Source of the DNA: [Actinomadura] parvosata subsp. kistnae
GTDB taxonomy: Bacteria > Actinomycetota > Actinomycetes > Streptosporangiales > Streptosporangiaceae
Assembly: GCF_900323885.1 (NCBI RefSeq)
Contig: NZ_OOHJ01000018.1
Span: forward strand, 1,289,001 to 1,353,000
Length of the DNA: 64,000 nucleotides
Direction: 5' to 3'
Shown: positions 9,289-17,489 of the stretch, in pieces
Numbering within the stretch: position 1 is the first letter of the stretch
How the letters are laid out: each line of letters starts with the position of its first letter
Program-made: the position numbers and the translations under genes
Notes under the pieces: generated by a model
What the model was told of the DNA's origin: nothing
Databases searched by the model: none
Seen by the model: only the letters and a program-made list of their open reading frames with translations

Positions 9289-9842
9289 ATGACCCGGCCG
9301 GTGATCTGGCAGGCCGCCGCCCACCTGCTCGCCTACCCCGACGAACGGTTCTGGCGCCGCCTCCCCCTGATCAGGGAGGCCGCCGAGCCGCACTTCACGA
9401 CGTTCCTCACGCTGGCCGAAAGCCTGGGCGCGGGCGAGCTGGCCGCGCACTACGTGGACACCTTCGACCTGCACCGGCGCTGCTGCCTCTACCTGACCTA
9501 CTACACCGACGGCGACACCCGCCGCCGCGGCGAGTCGCTGGCCGCGCTCAAGCAGCGCTACCGGGCGGCGGGCTGGGAGCTGATGGACGATGAGCTGCCC
9601 GACTTCCTGCCCGTCATGCTGGAGTTCGCCGCGTGCGACGCCTCGGGGGCCGCGCTGCTGGAGGAGCACCGGGCCGGGCTGGAGCTGCTGCGGATCGCCC
9701 TGTACGAGCGCGAATCGCCGTACCGGCACGTGATCGGCACGGTGTGCGCCGCGCTGCCGCCGATCACCGCCGCCGACGCGGCGAAGGCGGCCCGCCTGGC
9801 CGCCGGGGGCCGCCGGCCGAGAGCGTGGGCGGGTACCGGTGA
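9289..9842 (+). pseudogene. narJ: NarJ nitrate reductase assembly chaperone, frameshifted near 3' end
   Basis: NarJ inserts the molybdenum cofactor into NarG before membrane attachment. The N-terminal 172 codons are normal (VIWQAAAHLLAYPDE, then the all-helical TorD-like fold with CLYLTYYTDGDTRRRG). At the G5 run 9805-9809 the frame changes: the expected C-terminus GPPAESVGGYR-stop is found in another frame, ending with TGA at 9840-9842, exactly where the narI GTG (9839) makes a GTGA overlap. Restoring one base (for example GAGGGG for GGGGG, giving RLAAEGPPAE) would repair the gene. As sequenced, the frame runs on through narI and into the next gene to 11187. Either a true frameshift or a homopolymer error. 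The start ATG at 9289 has GGAGG at 9279-9283. Confidence 0.85.
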
Positions 9843-10570
9843 GCTGGGCGGAGAGCATGTTGTGGGTCGTCGCGCCCTACGTCACGCTGGTGATCTTCGT
9901 GGGCGGGCTGATCTGGCGCCACCGCTACGACAAGTTCGGCTGGACGACCCGCTCCTCGCAGCTCTACGAGAGCCCGCTGCTGCGCGTGGCCAGCCCGCTG
10001 TTCCACTACGGGCTGCTGTTCGTGATCGTCGGCCACGTGACCGGCCTGCTCATCCCCCTGTCGTGGACGGACGCGATCGGCCTGTCGAACGAGGCGTACC
10101 ACGCCAACGCCCTCATCTGGGGCGGCCTGGCGGGGGTGGCGACGCTGGTGGCGCTGGCCCTGCTGATCTACCGCCGCCGTACGAACGGGCCGGTGTTCCT
10201 GGCGACGACGGTCAACGACAAGGTGATGTACGCGGTGCTCGCGGCCTCGATCGTGGCCGGCGTGGTGACGACGGTGGCGGGGTTCGTGCCCAGCGAGGTG
10301 AGCTACCGGACGACGGTCGCGCCCTGGTTCCGGAGCGTCTTCCTGCTGCGTCCGGACGCGGAGGCGATGGGGCACGCGAGCGGTCTTTACAAGGTGCACA
10401 CACTGATCGGGATGGCGCTGTTCGTACTTTTCCCGTTCAGCCGCTTGGTGCACGCGCTTTCCGCCCCGTTGGGGTATTTGTTCCGTCCTTACATCGTGTA
10501 TCGGAGCCGCGCGGATGGCGTGCCGCGGCGCCCGGCAGGGGTGCGGATGCGACAGAATCGTCCCTTGTGA
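9839..10570 (+). CDS. narI: Respiratory nitrate reductase gamma subunit NarI (cytochrome b)
   Basis: NarI is the membrane cytochrome b subunit that oxidises quinol and anchors NarGH. The 243-residue protein has five hydrophobic segments, the typical GLIWRHRYDKFGWTTRSSQLYE after the first helix, His residues in helices 2 and 5 (FHYGLLFVIVGH; KVHTLIGMALFVLFPFSRLVHALSAP) and the family C-terminus PLGYLFRPYIVYRSR. It starts with GTG at 9839, overlapping the repaired narJ stop. Its own TGA (10568-10570) overlaps the GTG of the following phosphotransferase gene, so that gene appears to be part of the same transcript. Confidence 0.97.
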   Translation: MSWAESMLWVVAPYVTLVIFVGGLIWRHRYDKFGWTTRSSQLYESPLLRVASPLFHYGLLFVIVGHVTGLLIPLSWTDAIGLSNEAYHANALIWGGLAGVATLVALALLIYRRRTNGPVFLATTVNDKVMYAVLAASIVAGVVTTVAGFVPSEVSYRTTVAPWFRSVFLLRPDAEAMGHASGLYKVHTLIGMALFVLFPFSRLVHALSAPLGYLFRPYIVYRSRADGVPRRPAGVRMRQNRPL

Positions 10571-11187
10571 AGCACGGGTACACCAACAGCACCTTCGGCG
10601 ACGGCGCCCTGGTCGTGAAGTGCTACGAGGGGCCCGAAGCGGCGTTCAGGCTCAGCACGGAGAGCAGATACCTGCGGCGCCTGCGCGGCCGCCTGCCGGT
10701 CCCCCGGGTCCACCAGGTCACCTCCACGAGCCTGACCACCCGCTTCGTCGACGGCTCCCACGGCCAGGACCTCCTCGACGAGGGCCGGGCGGTGGAGGTG
10801 TTCACCGAGTGCGGGCGCATGCTGGCCCGCATCCACCGGCTCGGCATCGTGCACGGCGACTACGGCCCCCAGAACATGCTGTTCCACCCCGACACGTTCG
10901 AGACCACCGCGATCCTCGACTGGGAGTGGGCCCACCCGGGGCGGCCGGTCGAGGATCTCGCCTGGGTCGAGTGGATCGTGCGCAGCCACCATCCCGAGCA
11001 CGTGGCGCTGCTGCCGCACTTCTTCACCGCCTACGGCGAGGCCGTCCCGTCCTGGGCCGACCGCCACGCGGCGATGATCGAGCGCTGCCAGGGCCTGCTC
11101 GACTTCGCCACCCGCTGGGAGCCCGGCGGGGGCGGCGAGAAGCTGTGGCGCGAACGCCTCGACACCACGGCCGCCTGGACGGAGTGA
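10567..11187 (+). CDS. Small APH-family phosphotransferase coupled to narI
   Basis: The 206-residue protein has the core of the aminoglycoside/choline kinase fold: a glycine-poor N-lobe, the catalytic loop HGDYGPQN with the base Asp and Mg-binding Asn, and the metal-binding DWEWAHPG. It is shorter than typical APH proteins (about 270-300 residues), with a compact N-lobe. The GTG start overlaps the narI stop as GTGA. No substrate can be read from sequence; linkage to nitrate reductase is unusual and may be only positional. It shares its frame with narJ as sequenced, a by-product of the narJ frameshift. Confidence 0.8.
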   Translation: MKHGYTNSTFGDGALVVKCYEGPEAAFRLSTESRYLRRLRGRLPVPRVHQVTSTSLTTRFVDGSHGQDLLDEGRAVEVFTECGRMLARIHRLGIVHGDYGPQNMLFHPDTFETTAILDWEWAHPGRPVEDLAWVEWIVRSHHPEHVALLPHFFTAYGEAVPSWADRHAAMIERCQGLLDFATRWEPGGGGEKLWRERLDTTAAWTE

Positions 11188-11203
11188 GCACCCCGTCCGG
11201 CGG

Positions 11204-12049
11204 TCAGCCCTTGGCGTACTCGGTGCCGAGGACGCCCAGCAGGGCCAGGGCCTCGGCCGCGGGCGAGCCCGGCGGCGCGCTGTAGAGCACGAGGTGCTGG
11301 TCGCTGTCGGTCAGCTCCAGCGCGTCGCAGGCGACGGTGATCTCGCCGACGACCGGATGCCTGAACGTCTTCGTCAGCGTCGGCGCGGCCTGCACGTCGT
11401 GCCGCTCCCACAGCCGGGCGAAGTCGGGGCTGCCGGCGCGCAGATCGTCCACGAGCCCGGTGATCGCCGGGTCCGACGGGTAGCGGGCGACGACCGAGCG
11501 CAGCTTCGTGACGACGTGGTGCCGGAACTCGGCGACGTCGGAGACGCCGTACAACAACCTGCCGCCGTCCGGCGGGGGGAGGAAGGCGCGCCGGGCGAGG
11601 TTGCGCTCCTCGGGGGTGAGCTCGGCGAAGTCCTCCATGAGGGCCGCCGCGAGCGGGTTCCACGCCAGCACCTCGAACCCGGCCGACATCACGATGGCGG
11701 CCGTCTGCGGCAGCCGCTCCAGGAGCGCGAGGATGCTCGGCCGCACGTCGCGCCGGTGCAGCCCGGTGCGGCTCGGCGCGGTGCCCGCGAGGACGTGCAG
11801 GTGGTCGGACTCGGCGTCGGTGAGCCGCAGCGCGGCGGCGATCCCGGCCAGCACCTCGGCCGACGGCCGCGGCGCGCGGCCCTGCTCCAGCCGCACGTAG
11901 TACTCCGTCGAGATGTGCGCGAGCACCGCCACCTCTTCGCGGCGCAGCCCCGGCGTGCGGCGGCGCGGGCCCGTGGGCAGCCCGACGTCCTGCGGCATGA
12001 GCCGCTCCCTGCGGCTGCGGAGGAACGCCCCGAGCTCCTGCTTGTCCAT
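11204..12049 (-). CDS. XRE-family regulator with MmyB-like ligand-binding domain
   Basis: The 281-residue protein has an N-terminal helix-turn-helix (LGAFLRSRRERL, then RRTPGLRREEVAVLAHISTEYYVRLEQGR at residues about 28-58) and a C-terminal MmyB-type PAS-like ligand-binding domain (VLAWNPLAAALM, then FARLWERHDV, the usual signature). This class represses a divergent oxidoreductase gene in many actinomycetes and responds to an unidentified small ligand. It is divergent from the SDR gene at 12136 with 86 bp between, making that gene the likely target. The start at 12049 (MDKQELGAFL) has a GGGGG tract just upstream; a longer open frame to 12160 is not needed. Confidence 0.92.
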   Translation of the reverse strand: MDKQELGAFLRSRRERLMPQDVGLPTGPRRRTPGLRREEVAVLAHISTEYYVRLEQGRAPRPSAEVLAGIAAALRLTDAESDHLHVLAGTAPSRTGLHRRDVRPSILALLERLPQTAAIVMSAGFEVLAWNPLAAALMEDFAELTPEERNLARRAFLPPPDGGRLLYGVSDVAEFRHHVVTKLRSVVARYPSDPAITGLVDDLRAGSPDFARLWERHDVQAAPTLTKTFRHPVVGEITVACDALELTDSDQHLVLYSAPPGSPAAEALALLGVLGTEYAKG

Positions 12050-12135
12050 ACCCCCAGTCTGCACGCCGCGCGGCGGCGCATCCTGGTACAGCTTGTGCCT
12101 GCATCCGCCCCGGCGACCCCCGTGATGCTGGCGGC

Positions 12136-12918
12136 ATGACGAACACCACTCAGCTCGCACCCATCGGCCTGCTCACCGGCAAGGTCGTCTTCATCACCGG
12201 CGCCAGCCGCGGCATCGGCGAGGCCGCGGCCCGGCTCTTCGCCGCCGAGGGCGCCGCCGTCGTGCTCGCCTCCCGCTCCACCGACGCGCTCCAGCGCATC
12301 GTCACCGACATCCGCGCCGCCGGCGGCACCGCCGACGCCGTCGCCCTGGACCTCGCCGACCGGACGAGCATCCGCCAGGCCGTCGACCACGTCGAGAAGC
12401 TGCACGGGCGGCTCGACGGCGCCTTCAACAACGGCGCCGCCATCCAGCGGCCGGGCCCGCTCGACACCACCAGCGAGGAGGACATCGACCAGCAGTTCGC
12501 GATCAACTTCCGCGCCCACTGGACCGCCATGAACGCCGAGGCCGCGCTCATGCGGCGCAGCGGCGGCGGCGCCATCGTGAACACGTCGAGCATCGGCAGC
12601 CGCCGCGCGAACGTCGCCCTGCCCGCGTACGGCGCCATGAAGCGCGCGCTCAACAGCATCACCGAGACCGCCGCGGTGAGCTGGGCCCGCGACGGCATCC
12701 GGGTGAACGGCATCACCCCCGGCGGCACCGACACGCAGATGATCGAGGAGTGGGAGGCGGCGACGCCCGGCGTCCTCGCCCGCATCGAGACCGCCATCCC
12801 GCTCGGCCGGATGGCCGAGCCGCGCGAGGTCGCGGAGGTGGCGGCGTGGCTGCTCAGCGACCGCGCCTCGATGGTGACCGGCGCGATCGTCCCCGTGGAC
12901 GGCGGCGCCGGCGCCTGA
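12136..12918 (+). CDS. Short-chain dehydrogenase/reductase (SDR)
   Basis: This is a classical 260-residue NAD(P)-dependent oxidoreductase. It shows the cofactor motif TGASRGIG, an NNGA variant of the NNAG structural motif, the catalytic Ser in INTSS-like VNTSSIGS, and the catalytic YGAMK (YxxxK). The C-terminus VTGAIVPVDGG is typical of the family. The substrate is not deducible. It is divergent from the XRE/MmyB regulator and convergent with the WYL regulator (stop codons 11 bp apart). Confidence 0.93.
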   Translation: MTNTTQLAPIGLLTGKVVFITGASRGIGEAAARLFAAEGAAVVLASRSTDALQRIVTDIRAAGGTADAVALDLADRTSIRQAVDHVEKLHGRLDGAFNNGAAIQRPGPLDTTSEEDIDQQFAINFRAHWTAMNAEAALMRRSGGGAIVNTSSIGSRRANVALPAYGAMKRALNSITETAAVSWARDGIRVNGITPGGTDTQMIEEWEAATPGVLARIETAIPLGRMAEPREVAEVAAWLLSDRASMVTGAIVPVDGGAGA

Positions 12919-12928
12919 CAGCCTCCCC

Positions 12929-13873
12929 TCAGGCCCCGTCGGCGGCACGGGTCAGGCGGGCGGCCAGCCGGCGCAGGTGGTCGACCAGCTCGGCCGGCTC
13001 GTGCACCTCGAACTCGCAGCCCAGCGCCGCCAGCCGGAACGCCAGCCAGTCGAGCGTGTCGGCGTGCATGCGCAGGCGGCACGCGCCCCCGCCGAGCGGG
13101 GTGACCTCCCCCAGCGCCTTGAGCGGCTCCGTCACCGGGGCGCGCACCGTGACGACGGCCTCGTACGTGGGCGCCGACGAGTACAGCTTCTCCGCCACGT
13201 AGGCGGCGGCGTCCCCGGCCGGCGGCTCGCGCGGCGTGATCCTCGCCCCCGTCGGGTGCAGCTCGTCGATCCGATCGATGCGGAAGATCCGCCAGTCATC
13301 CCGGTCGAGGTCGTGGCCCAGCAGGTACCAGCGCCGCCCGGCCGCCACCAGCCGGTGCGGGTCCACCAGCCGCCGGCCCGTGGTGCCGTCGTTCGTCCGG
13401 TACGCGAACCGCACCCGCTCCTTGCCCGCCACGGCCACCGCCAGCGCCGTGAGCCGGCCCGGATCGACCTGCGGCCCGTCGAGCGCGGGCATCGGCACGG
13501 TGGCGCCACCCAGCGACCTGACCCGGTGGCGCAGCCGGGCGGGCAGGACCTGCTCCAGCTTGGCCAGCGCCCGCACCGACGCCTCCTCGATGCCCTGCAC
13601 CGGATGCCGGGCGGCGGTGGACAGGCCGACGGTGATGGCCACCGCCTCCTCGTCGTCGAGCAGCAGCGGCGGCATGGCCGCGCCCGCGACCAGCCGGTAC
13701 CCGCCGGCCGCCCCCATGGTGGCCTCGACCGGGTAGCCGAGGTCGCGCAGCCGCTCGACGTCCCGCCTGATGGTGCGGCGGGTGACGCCCAGCCGCTGCG
13801 CCAGCTCGCTGCCCGGCCATTCGCGCGGGGTCTGGAGCAGCGACAGCAGGGCCAGGAGGCGGGATTCGCTCAT
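12929..13873 (-). CDS. YafY-type HTH/WYL transcriptional regulator
   Basis: The 314-residue protein has an N-terminal HTH_11/DeoR-like winged helix (GSELAQRLGVTRRTIRRDVERLRDLGYPVEA at about residues 18-50) and a WYL domain in the C-terminal half (RRWYLLGHDLDRDDWRIFRIDRI), followed by a WCX-like extension. WYL domains sense small ligands or nucleic acids. It is divergent from the VOC gene at 13962 (88 bp apart), a common actinobacterial arrangement in which the regulator controls the neighbouring VOC protein. Start ATG at 13873 (MSESRLLALL); the longer frame upstream runs through the divergent gene. Confidence 0.92.
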   Translation of the reverse strand: MSESRLLALLSLLQTPREWPGSELAQRLGVTRRTIRRDVERLRDLGYPVEATMGAAGGYRLVAGAAMPPLLLDDEEAVAITVGLSTAARHPVQGIEEASVRALAKLEQVLPARLRHRVRSLGGATVPMPALDGPQVDPGRLTALAVAVAGKERVRFAYRTNDGTTGRRLVDPHRLVAAGRRWYLLGHDLDRDDWRIFRIDRIDELHPTGARITPREPPAGDAAAYVAEKLYSSAPTYEAVVTVRAPVTEPLKALGEVTPLGGGACRLRMHADTLDWLAFRLAALGCEFEVHEPAELVDHLRRLAARLTRAADGA

Positions 13874-13961
13874 GGATTCCAGAATGCCCGACAAGTGGGA
13901 CAGATCTCGTCCTACATGCCGCCTAACGTCGGTGACACACCGACCGCTTCTGGAGGACACC

Positions 13962-14426
13962 ATGTCGATCCCCGAGGGATACACCACCGTCACGCCGTGG
14001 ATCATCAACGCCGACACGGCCGGCGTCATCCGCTACCTCGAAGCCGCGTTCGACGCCGTCGAGCTCGGCCGCGTCACCGACGACGAGGGCCGCATCGGGC
14101 ACGCCGAGGTGCGGATCGGCGACGCGATCGTGATGCTCTTCGACGCGGCGCCCGGCTGGCCCGCCACCCCGGCGTTCCTGCGCCTGTACGTCCCCGACGC
14201 CGACGCCACCCACCGCCGCGCCGTCGAGGCGGGCGGCACCTCGATCACCGAGGTCACGCACCTGTACTGGGGCGACCGGGTGGGCCGGGTCCGCGACCCG
14301 TTCGGCAACCTGTGGTGGATCCAGGCCCGCGTCGAGGACGTCTCGGAGGAGGAGCTGGGCCGCCGCATGAACGACCCGGAGTTCGTCAAGGCCATGGAGT
14401 ACGTGCAGAGCGCCCGCATCTTCTGA
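13962..14426 (+). CDS. VOC-family (glyoxalase/PhnB-like) protein
   Basis: This 154-residue protein has one vicinal-oxygen-chelate fold: MSIPEGYTTVTPWIINADTAG, an AEVRIGDAIVML strand, and GDRVGRVRDPFGNLWWIQ near the C-terminus. The PhnB/YdcJ-like class includes many proteins without proven activity. The ATG at 13962 has TGGAGGA at 13951-13957. It is divergent from the WYL regulator, its probable controller. Confidence 0.9.
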   Translation: MSIPEGYTTVTPWIINADTAGVIRYLEAAFDAVELGRVTDDEGRIGHAEVRIGDAIVMLFDAAPGWPATPAFLRLYVPDADATHRRAVEAGGTSITEVTHLYWGDRVGRVRDPFGNLWWIQARVEDVSEEELGRRMNDPEFVKAMEYVQSARIF

Positions 14427-14482
14427 AGCCGCGCTGCCGCCCGTTGACGCGTTCTGTCGGTGGCCTTTGCTTGGCTGGGGGC

Positions 14483-15289
14483 ATGACTGACGACGTGATG
14501 ATCCTCGTTCTCGGTGCCACCGGCTCCACCGGCCGCCGCGTCGCGGAGCAGCTGCGCGCCGCCGGCCATGCCGTGCGGGGCGCCTCCAGGAGCGGCCAGG
14601 TCACCTTCGACTGGTCCGACCCCGCCACGTGGGAGCCGGCCGTCTCCGGCGCGTCGGCTCTCTACCTGATGGCGCCCGACGGCGTGGGCGTCGATCCCGA
14701 GTTCGTGGCGCTGGCCGTCAAGCGCGGCGTCGAGCGCATCGTGCTGCTGTCGAGCGGCGCCATCGAGGCCATGGGCGACGAGCGCCTGCTCGCGGCCGAG
14801 CGCACGGTGCGCGAGAGCGGGGCCGCGTGGACGATCCTGCGGCCGAGCTGGTTCAACCAGAACTTCGACGAGGGCTTCTTCCGGCCGGCGATCATGGCGG
14901 GCGAGGTGCTGATCCCGCTGGGCGACGTGCGGCAGGCGTTCGTCGACGCCGACGACATCGCCGCCGTCGCCGTCACGGCCCTCACCGAAGACGGGCACGC
15001 CGGCCGCACCTACGAGATCACCGGGCCGGGCTCGCTGGCGTTCGGCGAGGCCGTCGAGATCATCGGCCGGGCGATCGGCCGCGAGGTGCGTTACCTGGGC
15101 GGCGACGAAGACTACATCGCGGCCAACGGGTTCTCCGGCGAGTCGATCCACGCGGCCAAGGCGTTCGGCGCCCTGCGCGCGCTCGGCGACCAGCCGATCT
15201 CCGACACGGTGAGCGACGTGACCGGCCGCCCCCCGAAGTCGTTCGAGACCTTCGCCGCGCAGGCCGCCGCCGCGGGCGCCTGGCGCTGA
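14483..15289 (+). CDS. NmrA-like NAD(P)-binding protein
   Basis: The 268-residue protein is an atypical extended SDR of the NmrA/QOR2 type. The N-terminal Rossmann motif is LVLGATGSTGRRVAEQL, then VERIVLLSSGAIE and a conserved WTILRPSWFNQNF. Family members bind NAD(P) and act as redox sensors or quinone reductases; the role here is unknown. The ATG at 14483 follows GGCTGGGGGC. It stands alone, between the VOC gene and a convergent phosphotransferase. Confidence 0.9.
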   Translation: MTDDVMILVLGATGSTGRRVAEQLRAAGHAVRGASRSGQVTFDWSDPATWEPAVSGASALYLMAPDGVGVDPEFVALAVKRGVERIVLLSSGAIEAMGDERLLAAERTVRESGAAWTILRPSWFNQNFDEGFFRPAIMAGEVLIPLGDVRQAFVDADDIAAVAVTALTEDGHAGRTYEITGPGSLAFGEAVEIIGRAIGREVRYLGGDEDYIAANGFSGESIHAAKAFGALRALGDQPISDTVSDVTGRPPKSFETFAAQAAAAGAWR

Positions 15290-15305
15290 TCTCCACCAGC
15301 CCGGC

Positions 15306-15989
15306 TCAGCTCGCGTGCAGGTGCCTGATCAGGGTCACCGCGTCGTCCAGCAGGCTCACCTCGTACGCGGTGAGCCCGCGGTCGGCGGCGCGGCGGGCCT
15401 TAGCGGCGTCGAGCGGGGCACCCGGGTCCAGGTGCTCGCCCAGCTCCCCGACCAGCGCGGCGACGATGTCCCGCGCGACCTGGGCCCACGCGTTCCGCCC
15501 GTCCACGGCCACCTGCGCGACGATCAGCGCCGACAGCGCGCGGTCCAGCTCGGGCCGGCCCTCCCGGGCGTTGCACCAGTCGATCACGACGGGCCCGTCC
15601 GGCGTCAGCATCACGTTGTCCGGGTGCAGGTCGAGGTGCACGATCCGATCGCGCGGGTCGCGCGACACCCGGGCCGGGATCTCGTGCAGCCGCAGGAGCA
15701 GCCCGGTCACGATCCGGCCCGCCTCCTCGGCCCCGGCCTGCCCGCTCAGCAGGGCGTGCAGCAGCGTCGGCCCGGACAACCGGCCCATCACCAGGTCGGT
15801 GGCGCTGCTCTCGCCCGGGTAGACCACGGGCACCGGATATCCGTGCGCGGCCACGTACGCCATGATCTCCAGCTCGCGCCTGGCGTCGATGTCGACCCGG
15901 TAGCGGCGCAGCACCCGCCCGTCGCCCATCGCGTACACGTCGGCGCTGCGCCCCGCGCCGACCAGCTCCCCGATCTCCATGCCACTCAA
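15306..15989 (-). CDS. Kinase-like phosphotransferase (APH family)
   Basis: The 227-residue protein carries a protein-kinase-like fold: an N-lobe with GAGRSADVYAM resembling a glycine-rich loop, the catalytic HLDLHPDNVM, and the metal-binding VIDWCNA (DFG equivalent). It contains all catalytic motifs, unlike many APH relatives, and may phosphorylate a small molecule. It lies just downstream of the DUF305 gene on the same strand (2-bp gap), so the two are probably co-transcribed. Substrate unknown. Confidence 0.88.
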   Translation of the reverse strand: MSGMEIGELVGAGRSADVYAMGDGRVLRRYRVDIDARRELEIMAYVAAHGYPVPVVYPGESSATDLVMGRLSGPTLLHALLSGQAGAEEAGRIVTGLLLRLHEIPARVSRDPRDRIVHLDLHPDNVMLTPDGPVVIDWCNAREGRPELDRALSALIVAQVAVDGRNAWAQVARDIVAALVGELGEHLDPGAPLDAAKARRAADRGLTAYEVSLLDDAVTLIRHLHAS

Positions 15990-15990
15990 C

Positions 15991-16566
15991 CTACGCGGCG
16001 ACCGCCCGATCCAGCTCGGCCAGCTCGGCGGTGTGCTCCCGCACCAGGTCCGCCGCCAGCTCCCGCGCCTCGGCCGCGCCGCCCGACGCGCGCTCCCCGT
16101 TCGCGATCAGCACGAGCTGTTCCAGGTACGCCCGCAGCAGCTCGCCGGTCCGCCGGTCGAAGGCGCGTTCGCGCAGCCCTTCGAGTGCCCGCAGGTCCGC
16201 CGCCGTGGGCATGCCCGGCATGTCGTGCGCCACGTGCGGGTTGTCCCCGCCGGCTCCGGCCGCACCGAGCAGGGTCCGGAGCCGTTCGCGTCCCGCCTCG
16301 CGTGCCTTCCCGAGCCGTACGGCGAGCGCGCGCAGCGACCGGCCGGCCGCCCGGTCGGCGGCGAGCTCCAGCAGCGGCTCGGCCCGGGTGTGCAGGGCGT
16401 CGGTGAGCTGCAGCCACGCCACGTCGGTCGGGTTGAAAGCCGGCGCCCCCGTGGACGTGACGATGACACCTCCATGAGCGACGCCCTGTCCCTGTCCTTC
16501 AGCGGAGCAGCCCGCCAGCGCGGCGACCAGCAGCGACAGGCCCAGCAACCATCGCAGCACGAGCAC
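15991..16566 (-). CDS. DUF305-like lipoprotein lacking the usual His pair
   Basis: This 191-residue secreted lipoprotein has a signal sequence (LRWLLGLSLLVAALAGC; lipobox LAGC) followed by two diverged DUF305 halves: FNPTDVAWLQLTDALH, and HDMPGMPTAADLRALEGL with ERAFDRRTGELLRAYLE. In typical DUF305 proteins these regions read like MMIPHHRQAV and MMIEHHRGAL. Here the paired histidines are absent, so metal handling may be lost. The GTG at 16566 is chosen because AGGAGG lies 5 bp upstream and the signal peptide follows at once; in-frame GTG codons at 16569, 16572 and 16632 are alternatives. Confidence 0.75.
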   Translation of the reverse strand: MLVLRWLLGLSLLVAALAGCSAEGQGQGVAHGGVIVTSTGAPAFNPTDVAWLQLTDALHTRAEPLLELAADRAAGRSLRALAVRLGKAREAGRERLRTLLGAAGAGGDNPHVAHDMPGMPTAADLRALEGLRERAFDRRTGELLRAYLEQLVLIANGERASGGAAEARELAADLVREHTAELAELDRAVAA

Positions 16567-16632
16567 CACCACCTCCTCCTCACGTCCGGGCGGGGGCGCG
16601 GGACGCCCCCGCCCGGAACGTCGTGAAACCAC

Positions 16633-17469
16633 CTACGAGGGACGCCCGTCCGCACCGCACTTGATGATCGGCCGGATGCAGTCACGCACCCGCCGCTCCA
16701 TCTCGGCCGCCGGCCAGGCGTTGAAGAAGTCGCCGTGCATGGTGAACCCGCCTCCCGACGCCAGCCGGAAGTGCGACGGATCCCCGCTCACCGGGTACCG
16801 GATCACCTGCCGCAGCTTCGGCACCGGCACCGGATGCGTGCTCGGGCACGCCCCCGCCACCGGGTAGGCCATGTGGCTCTTGTGGTCGGCGGAGTCGAGG
16901 TCGCGCCCGTTCCAGCACTGCGGGAAGTCCAGGTACGACTCCAGCATGGTGCCGGACGGGCAGGTGACGAAGTCCTTGGACGCCCCCACGTGCCCGGCGT
17001 GCAGGCACGACCACCGGGAGATCGTCGAGTCGTCGGGCCCGGTGGCCTTGGCGTTGCCCGCCACGATCCGCAGGCCGGGCGGGAGCGGCTGGATCCTGGC
17101 GATGACGTCGTCCCGCACGCCTTCCCCGAGGTAGTAGAACGTGACGATGGCCGGCTCCACGGGGACGCCGTCGCGGTAGAGGGTCGGCACCCAGTACGAC
17201 GACTTGTCCACGGCCGGGTTGCAGGTCGTGGCGCCGTTCAGCAGGTCGTTGAGCTGGGTGTGGGCGTTGGTGACGCGGCTGCCGAAGAAGCTGTGCATGT
17301 GCGAGGCGCCGGGCAGCCCGGGGAAGACGATCGGGTCGTCGGGCAGGCGGTGGCTGAACGGGCAGTCGGCGAGGAACTCCGCCACCCGTACGGGCTCGGC
17401 CGTGGCCGGCCGCGGGGCGGCGACGACGAGCAGGCCGAGGAGCAGGGACAACAGGGCTGTGATCCGCAT
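16633..17469 (-). CDS. Secreted DUF1996 protein
   Basis: The 278-residue protein has a Sec signal peptide (MRITALLSLLLGLLVVAAPRPATA) and one DUF1996 domain. Typical markers are CPFSHRLPDDPIVFPG, SHMHSFFG, SYWVPTLYRDG, DFPQCWNGRDLDSADHKSHMAYP and HGDFFNAW. DUF1996 is found in secreted proteins of fungi and actinomycetes, often beside glycoside hydrolases; its activity is not established here. It starts 20 bp after the GH16 stop and shares its orientation, so it is probably the second gene of that operon under the LacI-type regulator. Confidence 0.92.
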   Translation of the reverse strand: MRITALLSLLLGLLVVAAPRPATAEPVRVAEFLADCPFSHRLPDDPIVFPGLPGASHMHSFFGSRVTNAHTQLNDLLNGATTCNPAVDKSSYWVPTLYRDGVPVEPAIVTFYYLGEGVRDDVIARIQPLPPGLRIVAGNAKATGPDDSTISRWSCLHAGHVGASKDFVTCPSGTMLESYLDFPQCWNGRDLDSADHKSHMAYPVAGACPSTHPVPVPKLRQVIRYPVSGDPSHFRLASGGGFTMHGDFFNAWPAAEMERRVRDCIRPIIKCGADGRPS

Positions 17470-17489
17470 GGCGGCTCCCTTGACGCGGG

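Noticed and set aside
9843..10566. NarJ-phosphotransferase fusion protein (frame 9289-11187)
   Set aside because: The middle part is the wrong frame of narI. The fusion exists only because of the one-base loss at 9805-9809.
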